A program made the translations under genes and the position numbers. DNA of 64,000 nucleotides from Candidatus Obscuribacterales bacterium (GTDB taxonomy: Bacteria > Cyanobacteriota > Vampirovibrionia > Obscuribacterales > Obscuribacteraceae): the NCBI GenBank assembly GCA_019637435.1, contig JAHBVO010000003.1, positions 62,001-126,000 of the forward strand. The letters run 5' to 3'. Every line of letters starts with the position of its first letter. Positions within the stretch are counted from its first letter, which is position 1. The notes beneath the pieces were generated by a model. It did no database searches and had not been told where the DNA came from. It worked only from the letters and a program-made list of their open reading frames with translations. Positions 1-7,919 of this stretch are shown here, in pieces.

Positions 1-1613
1 GGCAGCAGACCGAAGGTGGTCCGAAGCCTTCGACGTCGAACCGCATGGCTGGTGCCGGCGGTCGCGCGTACGCTGTCAACGGCGAAGTCGAGGTACGCGA
101 CGAAGATCGCAAGACGTTTGAAGACGTCGCAGGCTGCCAGGAAGCAATCGACGAGCTGCGCGTCGTCGAGAAGAAGATCCGCCGTCCGCGGCTGTACAAG
201 GTCTTCGGCGCTCCGGTTCCGTCCGGTGTGCTGCTCTACGGTCCTCCGGGTACCGGTAAGACCCTGCTCGCCCGTGCGCTCGCAGGCGAGATCGGCGGAC
301 ACTTCGAAGCCATGTCCGGCTCGCAGTTCGTCGAAATGTACGTCGGCGTCGGCGCCAAGCGCGTTCGCGAAGCATATGCTCGCGCCCGCACCGCCGCGCG
401 CCGCACTGGTCGCATCTCGATCGTCTTCATCGACGAAATCGATGCGATCGCCAAGAAGCGCGGTCAGGGCGAAAGCGGTGGCGACAAGGAATACGAGCAG
501 ACGCTCAACGAGCTGCTCGTCCAGATGAACGGTTTCGGCAATCATGGTCTGGTTCTGACCATGGCTGCGACCAACCGCCTGGACATCCTCGACGACGCCA
601 TCCTGCGCCCGGGTCGTTTCGACATCAAGGTCAAGGTGCCGAAGCCCGACAAGAAGGGTCGCGCTCAGATCTACGGCGTCTACCTGAAGAAACTCAAGGT
701 CGTCACCCCTGACGGCACGCCGGAAGAGAAGGCAGCGGCTCACGCCAAGCTGCTCGACGACCTGGCTCGCCGCTCGCACGACTTCTCCGGTGCCGAGATC
801 GAAGGTGCCATCAAGAATGGTGCCACCATCGCCGTCGAACGTCAGTTCGGTAACGTCACCGAAGACATCACCGACGAGCAGATGGAAGAGTATCAGCAGA
901 TGGCCATCATCACGATGGACGACCTGAACCTCGGCGTCGACAAGATGGCTTATGGCACTCAGATTCGCTCGCGCGTGCGCACCGACAAGGAGCGCTGGGC
1001 GACCGCGGTTCACGAGATCGGCCACGCCACCATCCCGACCGTCCTCGGCGGCGACCCGGTCAACCGCATCACGATCGTGATGACGGACAAGGCTCTGGGT
1101 CTGATGGACAGCTCGCCTGAAGAAGGTGAGCGTTACGACTGGACCGACAAGCAGTTCGAAGTCCGCCTGCAGATGATGCTCGCGGGTCGCGCTGCCGAAA
1201 AGATCCTGCTCGGCAAGATCTCGACCGGCGCCAGCAACGACTTCGAACGGACGAGCCAGCTCGCCCGTCAGATGGTCGGCGCCTACGGCATGTCGAAGGA
1301 ATTCGGCGTGAAGTCGCTCCCGCTTGACCAGCATGGCTTCCCGATCTCCAAGGTCGGTGAGATTCTGCTCGACAAGTTCAACGTCGCCTGGGGCAAGATC
1401 GTCGACGACGCGGAAGCGGCGTGCGACAAGGTGATCGAAGCCCATCGCGTTCAGATCGAAGCCGCCGCCAAGGCCCTCTACGACGAGGAAACCCTGACCG
1501 GCGACGAGTTCCGTCGGATCTGGAAGGCTTCCGCTCCCAAGGCTGAAGCCGGAAGCGGCGACAACCAGGAGGGCGGCGACGGGCACACTGCGACGAACAG
1601 CGAGGGGAACTGA
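1..1613 (+). CDS. ftsH: FtsH-like AAA+ ATPase/M41 zinc metalloprotease, 5' end missing
   Basis: ATP-driven protease of the FtsH family, which unfolds and degrades membrane and short-lived cytosolic proteins. The reading frame is open to the window edge, so the N-terminus, where FtsH membrane segments would lie, is not visible; an internal ATG is at 45. Counting from that ATG, Walker A GPPGTGKT is near residues 66-73 and is followed by the pore-loop region MYVGVGA (usual FtsH has F where Y stands), Walker B IVFIDEIDAI, the arginine-finger region RPGRFD, and the M41 zinc motif HEIGH near residue 323. A downstream acidic ligand region (GASNDFE) is present. The tail after about residue 490 is polar and glycine-rich. 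It ends two bases before the next gene's ATG, so the two are cotranscribed. Family call is firm; whether it is membrane-bound cannot be seen. Confidence 0.93.
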   Translation, partial: QQTEGGPKPSTSNRMAGAGGRAYAVNGEVEVRDEDRKTFEDVAGCQEAIDELRVVEKKIRRPRLYKVFGAPVPSGVLLYGPPGTGKTLLARALAGEIGGHFEAMSGSQFVEMYVGVGAKRVREAYARARTAARRTGRISIVFIDEIDAIAKKRGQGESGGDKEYEQTLNELLVQMNGFGNHGLVLTMAATNRLDILDDAILRPGRFDIKVKVPKPDKKGRAQIYGVYLKKLKVVTPDGTPEEKAAAHAKLLDDLARRSHDFSGAEIEGAIKNGATIAVERQFGNVTEDITDEQMEEYQQMAIITMDDLNLGVDKMAYGTQIRSRVRTDKERWATAVHEIGHATIPTVLGGDPVNRITIVMTDKALGLMDSSPEEGERYDWTDKQFEVRLQMMLAGRAAEKILLGKISTGASNDFERTSQLARQMVGAYGMSKEFGVKSLPLDQHGFPISKVGEILLDKFNVAWGKIVDDAEAACDKVIEAHRVQIEAAAKALYDEETLTGDEFRRIWKASAPKAEAGSGDNQEGGDGHTATNSEGN

Positions 1614-1615
1614 TT

Positions 1616-1999
1616 ATGCCGACATTCCGTAAAATCTTGCAGCTTCAGCTGCCCAAGCCCGGAGAGCCGCTCTGTAGCGGAATGGAGTTCACGACCGAGC
1701 GTGGTCAGCACCTCTACTTGAGTCACTACCACACGGTAGTGACGGTCAAGAACGTGCGCCCGCGTGGCTGGTTCGGCAGCGCCACTCTTGCGCTCGACTG
1801 CACCGTTACCATCAACGGTCGTCAGTACGAAACCCAGCAGTTCGACATCGGACCGGACGACCTCGGCAAGACCTTGTTCTGCGCCGGCTTCCCGTGCCTG
1901 ACCATCACCGGTCTGGACCCGGACCGCGGCGAAATCACAATCACGCAATCGGAGATCGTGGAGTCCTGCGATCCCGACAGCTGCCCCTGGACGGACTGA
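1616..1999 (+). CDS. small hypothetical protein cotranscribed with FtsH-like protease
   Basis: A 127-residue protein of unrecognised family. Its ATG follows the ftsH-like stop by two bases and it precedes a strong terminator, so it is very likely the last gene of that transcript. The sequence is rich in predicted beta strand, has no membrane segment or signal peptide, and carries several cysteines, including CAGFPC in the middle and CDPDSC near the C-terminus, which could bind metal or form a disulfide. Coupling suggests a role as substrate adaptor or modulator of the protease; that is inference only. Codon use is G/C-rich like its neighbour. Confidence 0.8.
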   Translation: MPTFRKILQLQLPKPGEPLCSGMEFTTERGQHLYLSHYHTVVTVKNVRPRGWFGSATLALDCTVTINGRQYETQQFDIGPDDLGKTLFCAGFPCLTITGLDPDRGEITITQSEIVESCDPDSCPWTD

Positions 2000-2062
2000 A
2001 AAGTCGAAGACGCTAGCATTCATAATCAACGGATGCCAGCACATTCCAGGAGCATCACTTCG

Positions 2063-2103
2063 AAACCCTCAGAGCAACCAACGCTCTGGGGGTTTCTTTT
2101 TCC
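2063..2103 (+). terminator. intrinsic terminator of the ftsH-like transcript
   Basis: A 10-bp stem (arms 2066-2075 and 2083-2092, one G-T wobble) encloses a 7-base loop and is followed by a T-rich tract. Flanking AAA/TTT extend the pairing. It lies 66 bases after the stop at 1999. Confidence 0.9.
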
Positions 2104-2112
2104 CAAAATTGT

Positions 2113-2120
2113 CTACTATA
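2113..2120 (+). other. CTACTATA gene-end motif
   Basis: CTACTATA lies about 20 bases beyond the terminator hairpin. The same octamer, on the strand of the upstream gene, recurs beyond the hairpins of several other genes in the window (see 17693, 47323, 57008, 60918). Function unknown; it resembles a -10 box but no consistent -35 partner is visible. Confidence 0.5.
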
Positions 2121-2194
2121 TCTTCTCGTGGTGCCACTATCTAAAAATGCCCACACACACAGGCTTTCGACAAGCACCGCATGGAGCGATCGTC

Positions 2195-2618
2195 GCCCTG
2201 TCAATGAGTGAGCGACGGTTTTGGCGAATTCCGTCGCTGCCTCGTTGACGGACCGCGTCTAGCTATAGCCCTGTCAATCCTAGAGCGACGGTTTCAGCAA
2301 ATTCCGTCGCTCACTCATTGACAGACCGCGTCTAGCTATAGCCCTGTCAATCCCAGAGCGACGGTTTTGGCAAATTCCGTCGCTGCCTCGTTGACGGACC
2401 GCGTCTAGCTATAGCCCTGTCAATCCTAGAGCGACGGTTTCAGCAAATTCCGTCGCTGCCTCGTTGACGGACCGCGTCTAGCTATAGCCCTGTCAATCCT
2501 AGAGCGACGGTTTCAGCAAATTCCGTCGCTGCCTCGTTGACGGACCGCGTCTAGCTATAGCCCCGTCAATCCCAGAGCGACGGTTTTGGCGAATTCCGTC
2601 GCTCACTCATTGACGAAG
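2195..2618. repeat. tandem array of six 73-bp palindromic repeats (array A)
   Basis: Six units with an exact 73-base period start at 2195, 2268, 2341, 2414, 2487 and 2560. Each contains a hairpin: left arm TGTCAAT..(5-6 variable)..GAGCGACGG, a 10-12-base loop ending GAATTCC or AAATTCC, right arm CCGTCGCT..TTGAC, then a spacer GACCGCGTCTAGCTATAGCC. The outer arms come in two versions (CACTCATTGACA or GCCTCGTTGACGG) that are shuffled among units. The same unit forms array B at 3524-3801 in the same orientation, so the two arrays bracket one gene. No spacer diversity of CRISPR type. Confidence 0.9.
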
Positions 2619-2648
2619 CAGTTTTTATGCATCCAGATCGCCCGAGCT

Positions 2649-3419
2649 CTACATCGAATTTTTCAAGTCGATTGCTTTTAGAAGCGAGTTCAGATCGTCG
2701 TTTTGACAAATCACCATCCGCAAATCTAAAGCGTTTAGCACTTGCAAGACCGGAATTAGAGCACTCATGTGCATCGTCTTCTCCATCTGCCCTATTCTTT
2801 GGAACGCGACACCACTAGCGGTGCCCAATCTACGCAGAGAAAGATTCCGGGCTTTGCGATTGTTCTGAATCAGACGCGAGAGCATTTGAACTTGAAGAGC
2901 CGCATCAGGAGAAGAGACGAAGTATCTCGCTTTCAAGGTCGCGCACACCTCGCAGGACCCGAGGTCATGGAACTTTATGATGCGTTGCGCTTCGAAAACA
3001 GACTCGAATCGTCGCATATGCTCGACGCTATCTCGGTGAGAGAGAATATTCAAACTTCCCTCCCACAGCTTTCTTCCATCAATTACGGCAAACTTTTGGT
3101 GCGCCTTTGGACGCTTAGTCAGGTGCACAGACCAAGACTCAATGATCTCTATGTCGCGCTCATAGTTATAAAGTTCCGTTTCCTCATCCGGGCTTAGAGC
3201 TCCCTTTTCTTTTCGTATACTGGAAGGAGTTTGGATAAAAAAGCATACCGAACATCCTTTGCGCACGAGTTCTTTTATTTCGGGGGCTAGACGTCCGAGG
3301 CGCCAACGCCGCACGAACGGACAGCTGATGATCACAGATGTATTTGCGTACTTCAGGTCGTTCAAAAACGTGGGCCAGAAACTTTCTTCGTTAAAAATAT
3401 CAGATTCAGTGGCGACCAT
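2649..3419 (-). CDS. PLD-like (single HKD) nuclease domain fused to XRE-type HTH
   Basis: A 256-residue protein. Residues about 1-145 look like one phospholipase-D superfamily domain: an N-terminal strand/helix start (SVIISCPFVRRW) and a clear HxKxxxxD motif in AHQKFAVIDG followed by WEGSLNIL. The C-terminal third (about 180-245) reads as an XRE/lambda-repressor-like HTH (RLIQNNRKARNLSLRRLG..SGVAFQRIGQME). Single-HKD proteins of the Nuc/BfiI type dimerise to form a nuclease site; the HTH suggests sequence-specific DNA binding or autoregulation. A good Shine-Dalgarno (GGAGGG) supports this start. It stands alone between two same-orientation arrays of 73-bp palindromic repeats, a layout that recalls repeat-associated nucleases (REP/RAYT style), though it is not a RAYT. 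Nuclease activity is inferred. Confidence 0.75.
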   Translation of the reverse strand: MVATESDIFNEESFWPTFLNDLKYANTSVIISCPFVRRWRLGRLAPEIKELVRKGCSVCFFIQTPSSIRKEKGALSPDEETELYNYERDIEIIESWSVHLTKRPKAHQKFAVIDGRKLWEGSLNILSHRDSVEHMRRFESVFEAQRIIKFHDLGSCEVCATLKARYFVSSPDAALQVQMLSRLIQNNRKARNLSLRRLGTASGVAFQRIGQMEKTMHMSALIPVLQVLNALDLRMVICQNDDLNSLLKAIDLKNSM

Positions 3420-3523
3420 AATTAACCCTCCAGCGGATAAGGGGTCCTATAGTGATAAACGGAATTGACAACTAAAAAGTTCAATTTTTCTGACATTTTT
3501 TTTGAAACTCATCGAGCGTTTCG

Positions 3524-3801
3524 ACACTGTCAATCAGAGAGCGACAGTTTTAGCAAATTCCGTCGCTCACTCATTGACAGACCGCGTCTAGCTCCAGCCC
3601 TGTCAATCCAAGAGCGACGGTTTTAGCGAATTCCGTCGCTCACTCGTTGACAGACCGCGTCTAGCTCCAGCCCTGTCAATCCCAGAGCGACGGTTTTAGC
3701 GAATTCCGTCGCTCACTCGTTGACAGACCGCGTCTAGCTCCAGCCCTGTCAATCCCAGAGCGACGGTTTTGACGAATTCCGTCGCTCACTCATTGACAGA
3801 C
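3524..3801. repeat. tandem array of four 73-bp palindromic repeats (array B)
   Basis: Four units start at 3524, 3597, 3670 and 3743, exact period 73, same unit and orientation as array A. The spacer reads TCTAGCTCCAGCC instead of TCTAGCTATAGCC, a diagnostic difference shared by the whole array, so array B has expanded separately from array A. It lies beyond the terminator of the minus-strand gene at 4011-4595 and upstream of the PLD-XRE gene. Confidence 0.9.
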
Positions 3802-3926
3802 CTATTCAGGTCCACCTGTTCGGCTTGCCCCGTAAATACCCAATCCCAAAACCCCTGATTGTGAGAGCCTCTACAAGGCAGCCTTCTACTACATCATGTC
3901 GCTTTCCCAAAACAAACAAATGAATG

Positions 3927-3978
3927 AAAAAAAAAGACGCGTAGCTGTGCGGCGATGATGCACGCACAGCTACGCGTC
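3927..3978 (-). terminator. strong intrinsic terminator of the 4011-9579 minus-strand gene run
   Basis: A perfect 16-bp stem (3936-3951 with 3963-3978) is followed on the minus strand by an uninterrupted run of nine T. It lies 33 bases after the stop of the membrane protein gene. Confidence 0.95.
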
Positions 3979-4010
3979 GAAGTTCTAAATCAGCCTGCCG
4001 TCGAGGACTG

Positions 4011-4595
4011 TTACTTCAGCCAGGCCTCGTACTTGTCGTTGACGCGCTGCAGGTACGAGCGCAGGTCGTTGCGGTTGATCGCATAGACCGGAACGCCCGA
4101 AGCTCCGCCGTGCATCGGCGAGCCGCCGGTGACAACGACGACGTCATAGCAGTGACCGATGTCGCTCATGTGGCGAACGATGTGCGTGACCAGCTCATGC
4201 TCGTCGGCGGGCAGCGCATCGGGCTCGTCGAGCATCTTGTAGAGCGAGACGGACGTGATGCCGTCCTTGCTGGCCAGACGGTCGTAGTTGCGGGTCAGAT
4301 ACAACACCACCTGCGGTGCCATTTCGATCTGACGACGCACGCTCGGCGCAACGATCTTCTGACCGTACCACCACGAGAACAGTCCGGTCGGCAGCGCGAA
4401 GAGCAGCGAACCGAAGACCATCAGGCTCGACGGGGTCAGAACGACGCCCAGTACGAAACTGATGACGAGCGCCACGATGGAGGCGTTCTTGACGCCTTTC
4501 GGGCCAGTGTGCCGAGCGAACTCAGCGCACACAAAACCAATGATCACAGCCTGGATAGCCGCGATCACCAAGAGAATGTTGGTATCGAGGATCAT
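4011..4595 (-). CDS. hypothetical membrane protein with soluble C-terminal domain
   Basis: A 194-residue protein of unknown family. The chosen ATG (4595) has AAGAGGT upstream; an in-frame extension to 4688 lacks such support. Three hydrophobic segments occupy roughly residues 5-25, 37-58 and 60-80 (LLVIAAIQAVIIGFV, ASIVALVISFVLGVVL, LMVFGSLLFALPTGLF), followed by a cytosolic-looking domain of about 110 residues that ends YLQRVNDKYEAWLK. It is the last gene before a strong terminator and follows the glycoside hydrolase genes on the same strand, with a gap of about 160 bases to the GH1 gene. A link to glucan handling rests on position only. Confidence 0.75.
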   Translation of the reverse strand: MILDTNILLVIAAIQAVIIGFVCAEFARHTGPKGVKNASIVALVISFVLGVVLTPSSLMVFGSLLFALPTGLFSWWYGQKIVAPSVRRQIEMAPQVVLYLTRNYDRLASKDGITSVSLYKMLDEPDALPADEHELVTHIVRHMSDIGHCYDVVVVTGGSPMHGGASGVPVYAINRNDLRSYLQRVNDKYEAWLK

Positions 4596-4753
4596 CTTTC
4601 TAATACCTCTTGAGGGTTTCGGGTTAGACTGACCCCGAAGAAGGCTACTGCAACTGTGCAGAGCAGCCTGTCTCCGGGTTCCAATCACTTTTCTTGACTG
4701 ACGCTATTGACCCGAGTGTCGCGGTTGAAGTGTTCAAACCGCGACTCGCGTCT

Positions 4754-6121
4754 TCACGACCGGCGATTGCGCGCGATCGTTTTCGCGTACCACAGACCGC
4801 TATCCTTGACGGTGCGGTTGAGCGTGCTGCGGTCCACGTGAATGAGTCCGAAGGTCTTGGCGAAGCCCAGCGGCCATTCGAGGTTGTCCATCAAGCTCCA
4901 GGCAAAGTAACCGCGCACGTCCGCACCACCCTTGATGGCACGCGCGACAGCGCCGATGTGTTCGTCCAGATACTTGATGCGATGACGGTCGTTGACGCGA
5001 CCGCCGGAAAGCGTGTCGTCGAGCGCGGCGCCGTTCTCCGTGATGTACACGGGCGGCATCTCGTACTCGCGCTCGAGGTCGATGAGCATCTTCGTGAACG
5101 AATCCGGAACCATCTCCCAACCCATCTGGGTGCGAGGCACGTTCGGGGTCTCCACGATATCGCCCTTCTCGTTGACGAGGAAGCGCGTGTAGTAATTGAT
5201 GCCGAGGAAGTCGAGCTTCTGAGCGATCAAGCTCATGTCGAGCGGACGAACCGGATTTCCGCTGTCCGAGCGCGAGAGCGCGTCGTGCACGAGGTCCGGA
5301 TAGTTGCCCTTGAGCATGGCATCGAGATACCACGAATAGCTGAGCGTCCAGCGGTCGCGTGCAGCAGCGCACTGTTTCTCGTTCTGCGGATCGACCGGAT
5401 CGATCGGCACGAGGTTGAGCACGATACCGCATTCGATGTCACTGCGCGCTGCGCGCATCGCCTGCGTCCCGAGCGCATGCCCAAGCAGGAGATGGTGTCC
5501 GACACGGTGACCGGAGCGAGGGAGGTTCATCCCGGGCGCCATGCCATCGCTGATGTATCCGGCGATGATCACTTCCGGTTCGTTGAGCGTCGCCCACTTC
5601 TTGACGCGGTCGCCAAGCCGCCGCACCATGAGCGCCGAGTAGTCGGCGAAGGCAAGGGCGGTTTCACGATGGAACCATCCGTGATACCGCTTCTGCAGCA
5701 TCAACGGCAAGTCCCAGTGATAGAGGGTGACATACGGATCGATACCGGCTTCGAGAAGCTCGTCGACGAGCCGGTCATAGAAGTCGAGACCGATTTCGTT
5801 GACCTTGCCCTCGCCATTCGGCATTACACGCGGCCAGCTGATCGAGAAGCGATAGGCATCCAAGCCCATCGCCTTCATCAAGCCGACGTCCTCGCGATAG
5901 CGGTTATAGTGGTCGCAGGTCACGTCGCCGAGATCATACGACCTTTTCGGATTGCGGAGAAACGGCTCCCAGACGGACTCTCCGCGACCGCCTTCGAATG
6001 CCGCGCCCTCGACCTGATAAGCAGAGGTGGAGGCACCGAAGACAAAACCCTGTGGCAGCTTGTAGTCCCTGGCGCGCGGAAGATGCAGCGCCGGCTGCCG
6101 ACTGTTTCGGTTTTTCATCAT
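4754..6121 (-). CDS. bglA: GH1 family beta-glucosidase
   Basis: Glycoside hydrolase family 1, a retaining beta-glycosidase of about 455 residues, the usual family length. The family N-terminus (FVFGASTSAYQVEG), acid/base motif TLNEP near residue 180 and nucleophile motif ITENG near residue 365 are intact, as are NYYTRF and SLMDNLEWPLGF of the substrate site. No signal peptide, so it is probably cytoplasmic. The ATG at 6121 (or the next at 6118) follows AAGGACAG; a GTG at 6136 is possible. It lies downstream of a GH144-like glucanase on the same strand, which suggests it finishes sophoro-oligosaccharides or similar beta-glucosides to glucose; the exact linkage preference cannot be read from sequence. 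Confidence 0.93.
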   Translation of the reverse strand: MMKNRNSRQPALHLPRARDYKLPQGFVFGASTSAYQVEGAAFEGGRGESVWEPFLRNPKRSYDLGDVTCDHYNRYREDVGLMKAMGLDAYRFSISWPRVMPNGEGKVNEIGLDFYDRLVDELLEAGIDPYVTLYHWDLPLMLQKRYHGWFHRETALAFADYSALMVRRLGDRVKKWATLNEPEVIIAGYISDGMAPGMNLPRSGHRVGHHLLLGHALGTQAMRAARSDIECGIVLNLVPIDPVDPQNEKQCAAARDRWTLSYSWYLDAMLKGNYPDLVHDALSRSDSGNPVRPLDMSLIAQKLDFLGINYYTRFLVNEKGDIVETPNVPRTQMGWEMVPDSFTKMLIDLEREYEMPPVYITENGAALDDTLSGGRVNDRHRIKYLDEHIGAVARAIKGGADVRGYFAWSLMDNLEWPLGFAKTFGLIHVDRSTLNRTVKDSGLWYAKTIARNRRS

Positions 6122-6199
6122 ACTGTCCTTGAACACAGACGTTTGTAAAACTGCAAGCGGAGCCGATCAGAATCGACCGGCTGCGCGTTTCTCTGACAG

Positions 6200-6238
6200 C
6201 TATCGGCGCACAGGAGACCAATTCCTGCGCGCCGATAG
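6200..6238 (-). other. intercistronic hairpin between GH144 and GH1 genes
   Basis: CTATCGGCGC and GCGCCGATAG arms (inner CAGGA/TCCTG) pair over about 16 positions with one A-C mismatch and a 7-base loop. No T-tract follows on either strand, so it may be an mRNA stabiliser, a processing site or a weak terminator within the 226-bp gap. Confidence 0.6.
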
Positions 6239-6362
6239 AAGCGCTGAGCGGCTCGAGCGCTATATCGTGACGGACTGAGCTGCGTGGAACTGAGGGGTCG
6301 CGAGCAGGCAAGGCGACAAGCTTAAGACCAGCGAAGGTCTCAAGCAGTACCTCTGCTCACGA

Positions 6363-7919
6363 CTACTTCTTGTCCAACCAGCCGCCTTTGAAACCAGCCT
6401 TCTTCAGACCGGCGCGAAGGTAATCGCATCTGCGCATCACGGACCAGATGAGGTCGGAGCGATAGTTCTCAATCAATATGACCGGCGGTCCCTGGTCGAT
6501 ACCGAGCCGATGCCGGCAGACCCAACCGCTCGCGGCAGGCTGGCGAGAATCGCCGCCGGCAGCGGGACGCGTGAAGGTCGGGTTGAAGGAGTCGGTGAAA
6601 CCACCGGCATCCTTGAACAGCTCCGGTCGCTTGGCGAGCCAGTAGCGCATCGTGGGAATGACGATCTCAGGGACATAAGCGATCGACGCCAGCGCCGCGG
6701 TCGGCGCGATGGTGCCGTCGTCAAAGCCAGTCGGACAGCCGCGTTCCGAATACCCCCGAAACTCGCGCATGATGCCGTCGACTTCCTTCTTCGCGTCGCC
6801 CGGTCCATCGCACGCGGTCAGCCCCCAGTCGAATCCGCCGTAGCCGGACCACTTGTGAGGGTTTTCCTGCGCGTACTTGTAGTGAACCTGAGCCATGCGG
6901 CGCGCGTTCTCAAAGAGGTCGAAACCGAACTTGCCGGTGACACCATCTTTGATACCGCGGAAGTCGATCCAGCAGTGCGGATACTGGTAGCAGAACAGCG
7001 GCTCGCCAGGCATCTTGATGTACTCGACATCGTACGCCTTCACGGTCGCCGCGTTCGCCAGATACGCTTCCCAGGCGCCGTCGGGCGCGGGGTGCGTAGG
7101 CGAACCGAGAGCGAGCAGGTAGAGAATGGGAGCCTCGCTCATGCCGCGGTAGACGTGCTCGATCTTGCCCGTTTCCGGCCACCAGCCATGCTGGACGAGC
7201 TTGTCTTCGCGGAAAAGCCAATCCCACTCGACGCGCCTGTAGAGCTTGTCGGCGAGATCGCGGATCTCCTGCTCATCAGCGCTGGAACCGCTGAAGTAGC
7301 TGCGACTGAACAACACGCCCGCCATCAACAGCGCGGTGTCGATGCTGCTCAGTTCGGAATTCCAGTAACGCTTCTTCGTGGCGCGCAGCCCCGTGTCGGG
7401 CTCGAGGAAGTGGTAGAAGTAACCGTGGAAACCACTGGTCCCCTCAACTGCGTCGCCTTGTGGAGCCGACCACAACGTACGAAGAACTTTCAGCGTGTAG
7501 GCGATCGCTTCCTTGCGCGTCACCCAGCCCCGCTTCACCGCACTCGCGTAAGCCGTCAGCGAGAAGCCGACCGCGGCGATGCTGGCGGGAGCGGACTTAT
7601 CGTCGCGATCGAGCACCAGCCCCGTCTTCGGGTCCTGGTTGATCACGAAGTATTGGAACTGCGCCTTGCCAACTCGACCGAGCAGACGAGCATGCGAGCG
7701 CATGTTAATCGGGAGGGAAAGGATTCCGTCGCTCGACGTCCCCTTCTTCTGTCTTTTCTCCTTCATGGTGGTGTCCTGTTCTAGCTTGCTTGTGGCAGCA
7801 AGGCAATAGCTGAGTTGAGCACCTGACAGATTGACGCCCACCATCATGGTGAGAGCCAAGGTCAGATACCGTTTGACCCGAAGTAAACTATTCTTTGCTG
7901 TACTCTGACGCTGGAACAA
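6363..7919 (-). CDS. GH144-type glucoamylase-like protein (putative endo-beta-1,2-glucanase), exported
   Basis: A 518-residue protein with a glycoamylase-like domain (PF10091; the family that includes GH144 endo-beta-1,2-glucanases). Supporting blocks are GFHGYFYHFLEPDTG, YWNSELSSIDTALLMAG, YGGFDWGLTACDGPG and GTIAPTAALASIAYVPE, the alpha/alpha-barrel signature of that family. A basic then hydrophobic N-terminus (about residues 12-42) ending near CLAAT looks like a signal peptide, so it probably acts outside the membrane. The start is a TTG overlapping the ABC gene by about 30 bases; no ATG occurs before residue 25, so the exact start is uncertain. With an ABC exporter before and a beta-glucosidase after, the run may process beta-1,2-glucans. 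Activity on another glucan is possible. Confidence 0.8.
   Translation of the reverse strand: MFQRQSTAKNSLLRVKRYLTLALTMMVGVNLSGAQLSYCLAATSKLEQDTTMKEKRQKKGTSSDGILSLPINMRSHARLLGRVGKAQFQYFVINQDPKTGLVLDRDDKSAPASIAAVGFSLTAYASAVKRGWVTRKEAIAYTLKVLRTLWSAPQGDAVEGTSGFHGYFYHFLEPDTGLRATKKRYWNSELSSIDTALLMAGVLFSRSYFSGSSADEQEIRDLADKLYRRVEWDWLFREDKLVQHGWWPETGKIEHVYRGMSEAPILYLLALGSPTHPAPDGAWEAYLANAATVKAYDVEYIKMPGEPLFCYQYPHCWIDFRGIKDGVTGKFGFDLFENARRMAQVHYKYAQENPHKWSGYGGFDWGLTACDGPGDAKKEVDGIMREFRGYSERGCPTGFDDGTIAPTAALASIAYVPEIVIPTMRYWLAKRPELFKDAGGFTDSFNPTFTRPAAGGDSRQPAASGWVCRHRLGIDQGPPVILIENYRSDLIWSVMRRCDYLRAGLKKAGFKGGWLDKK

Noticed and set aside
4694..6148. Long plus-strand frame opposite the GH1 gene
   Set aside because: It is the mirror of a clear GH1 gene in G/C-rich sequence; Arg/Val/His-rich with no domain.
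5233..7642. Short Arg/Ser-rich frames inside the glycoside hydrolase genes
   Set aside because: Typical shadow frames of high-GC3 genes.
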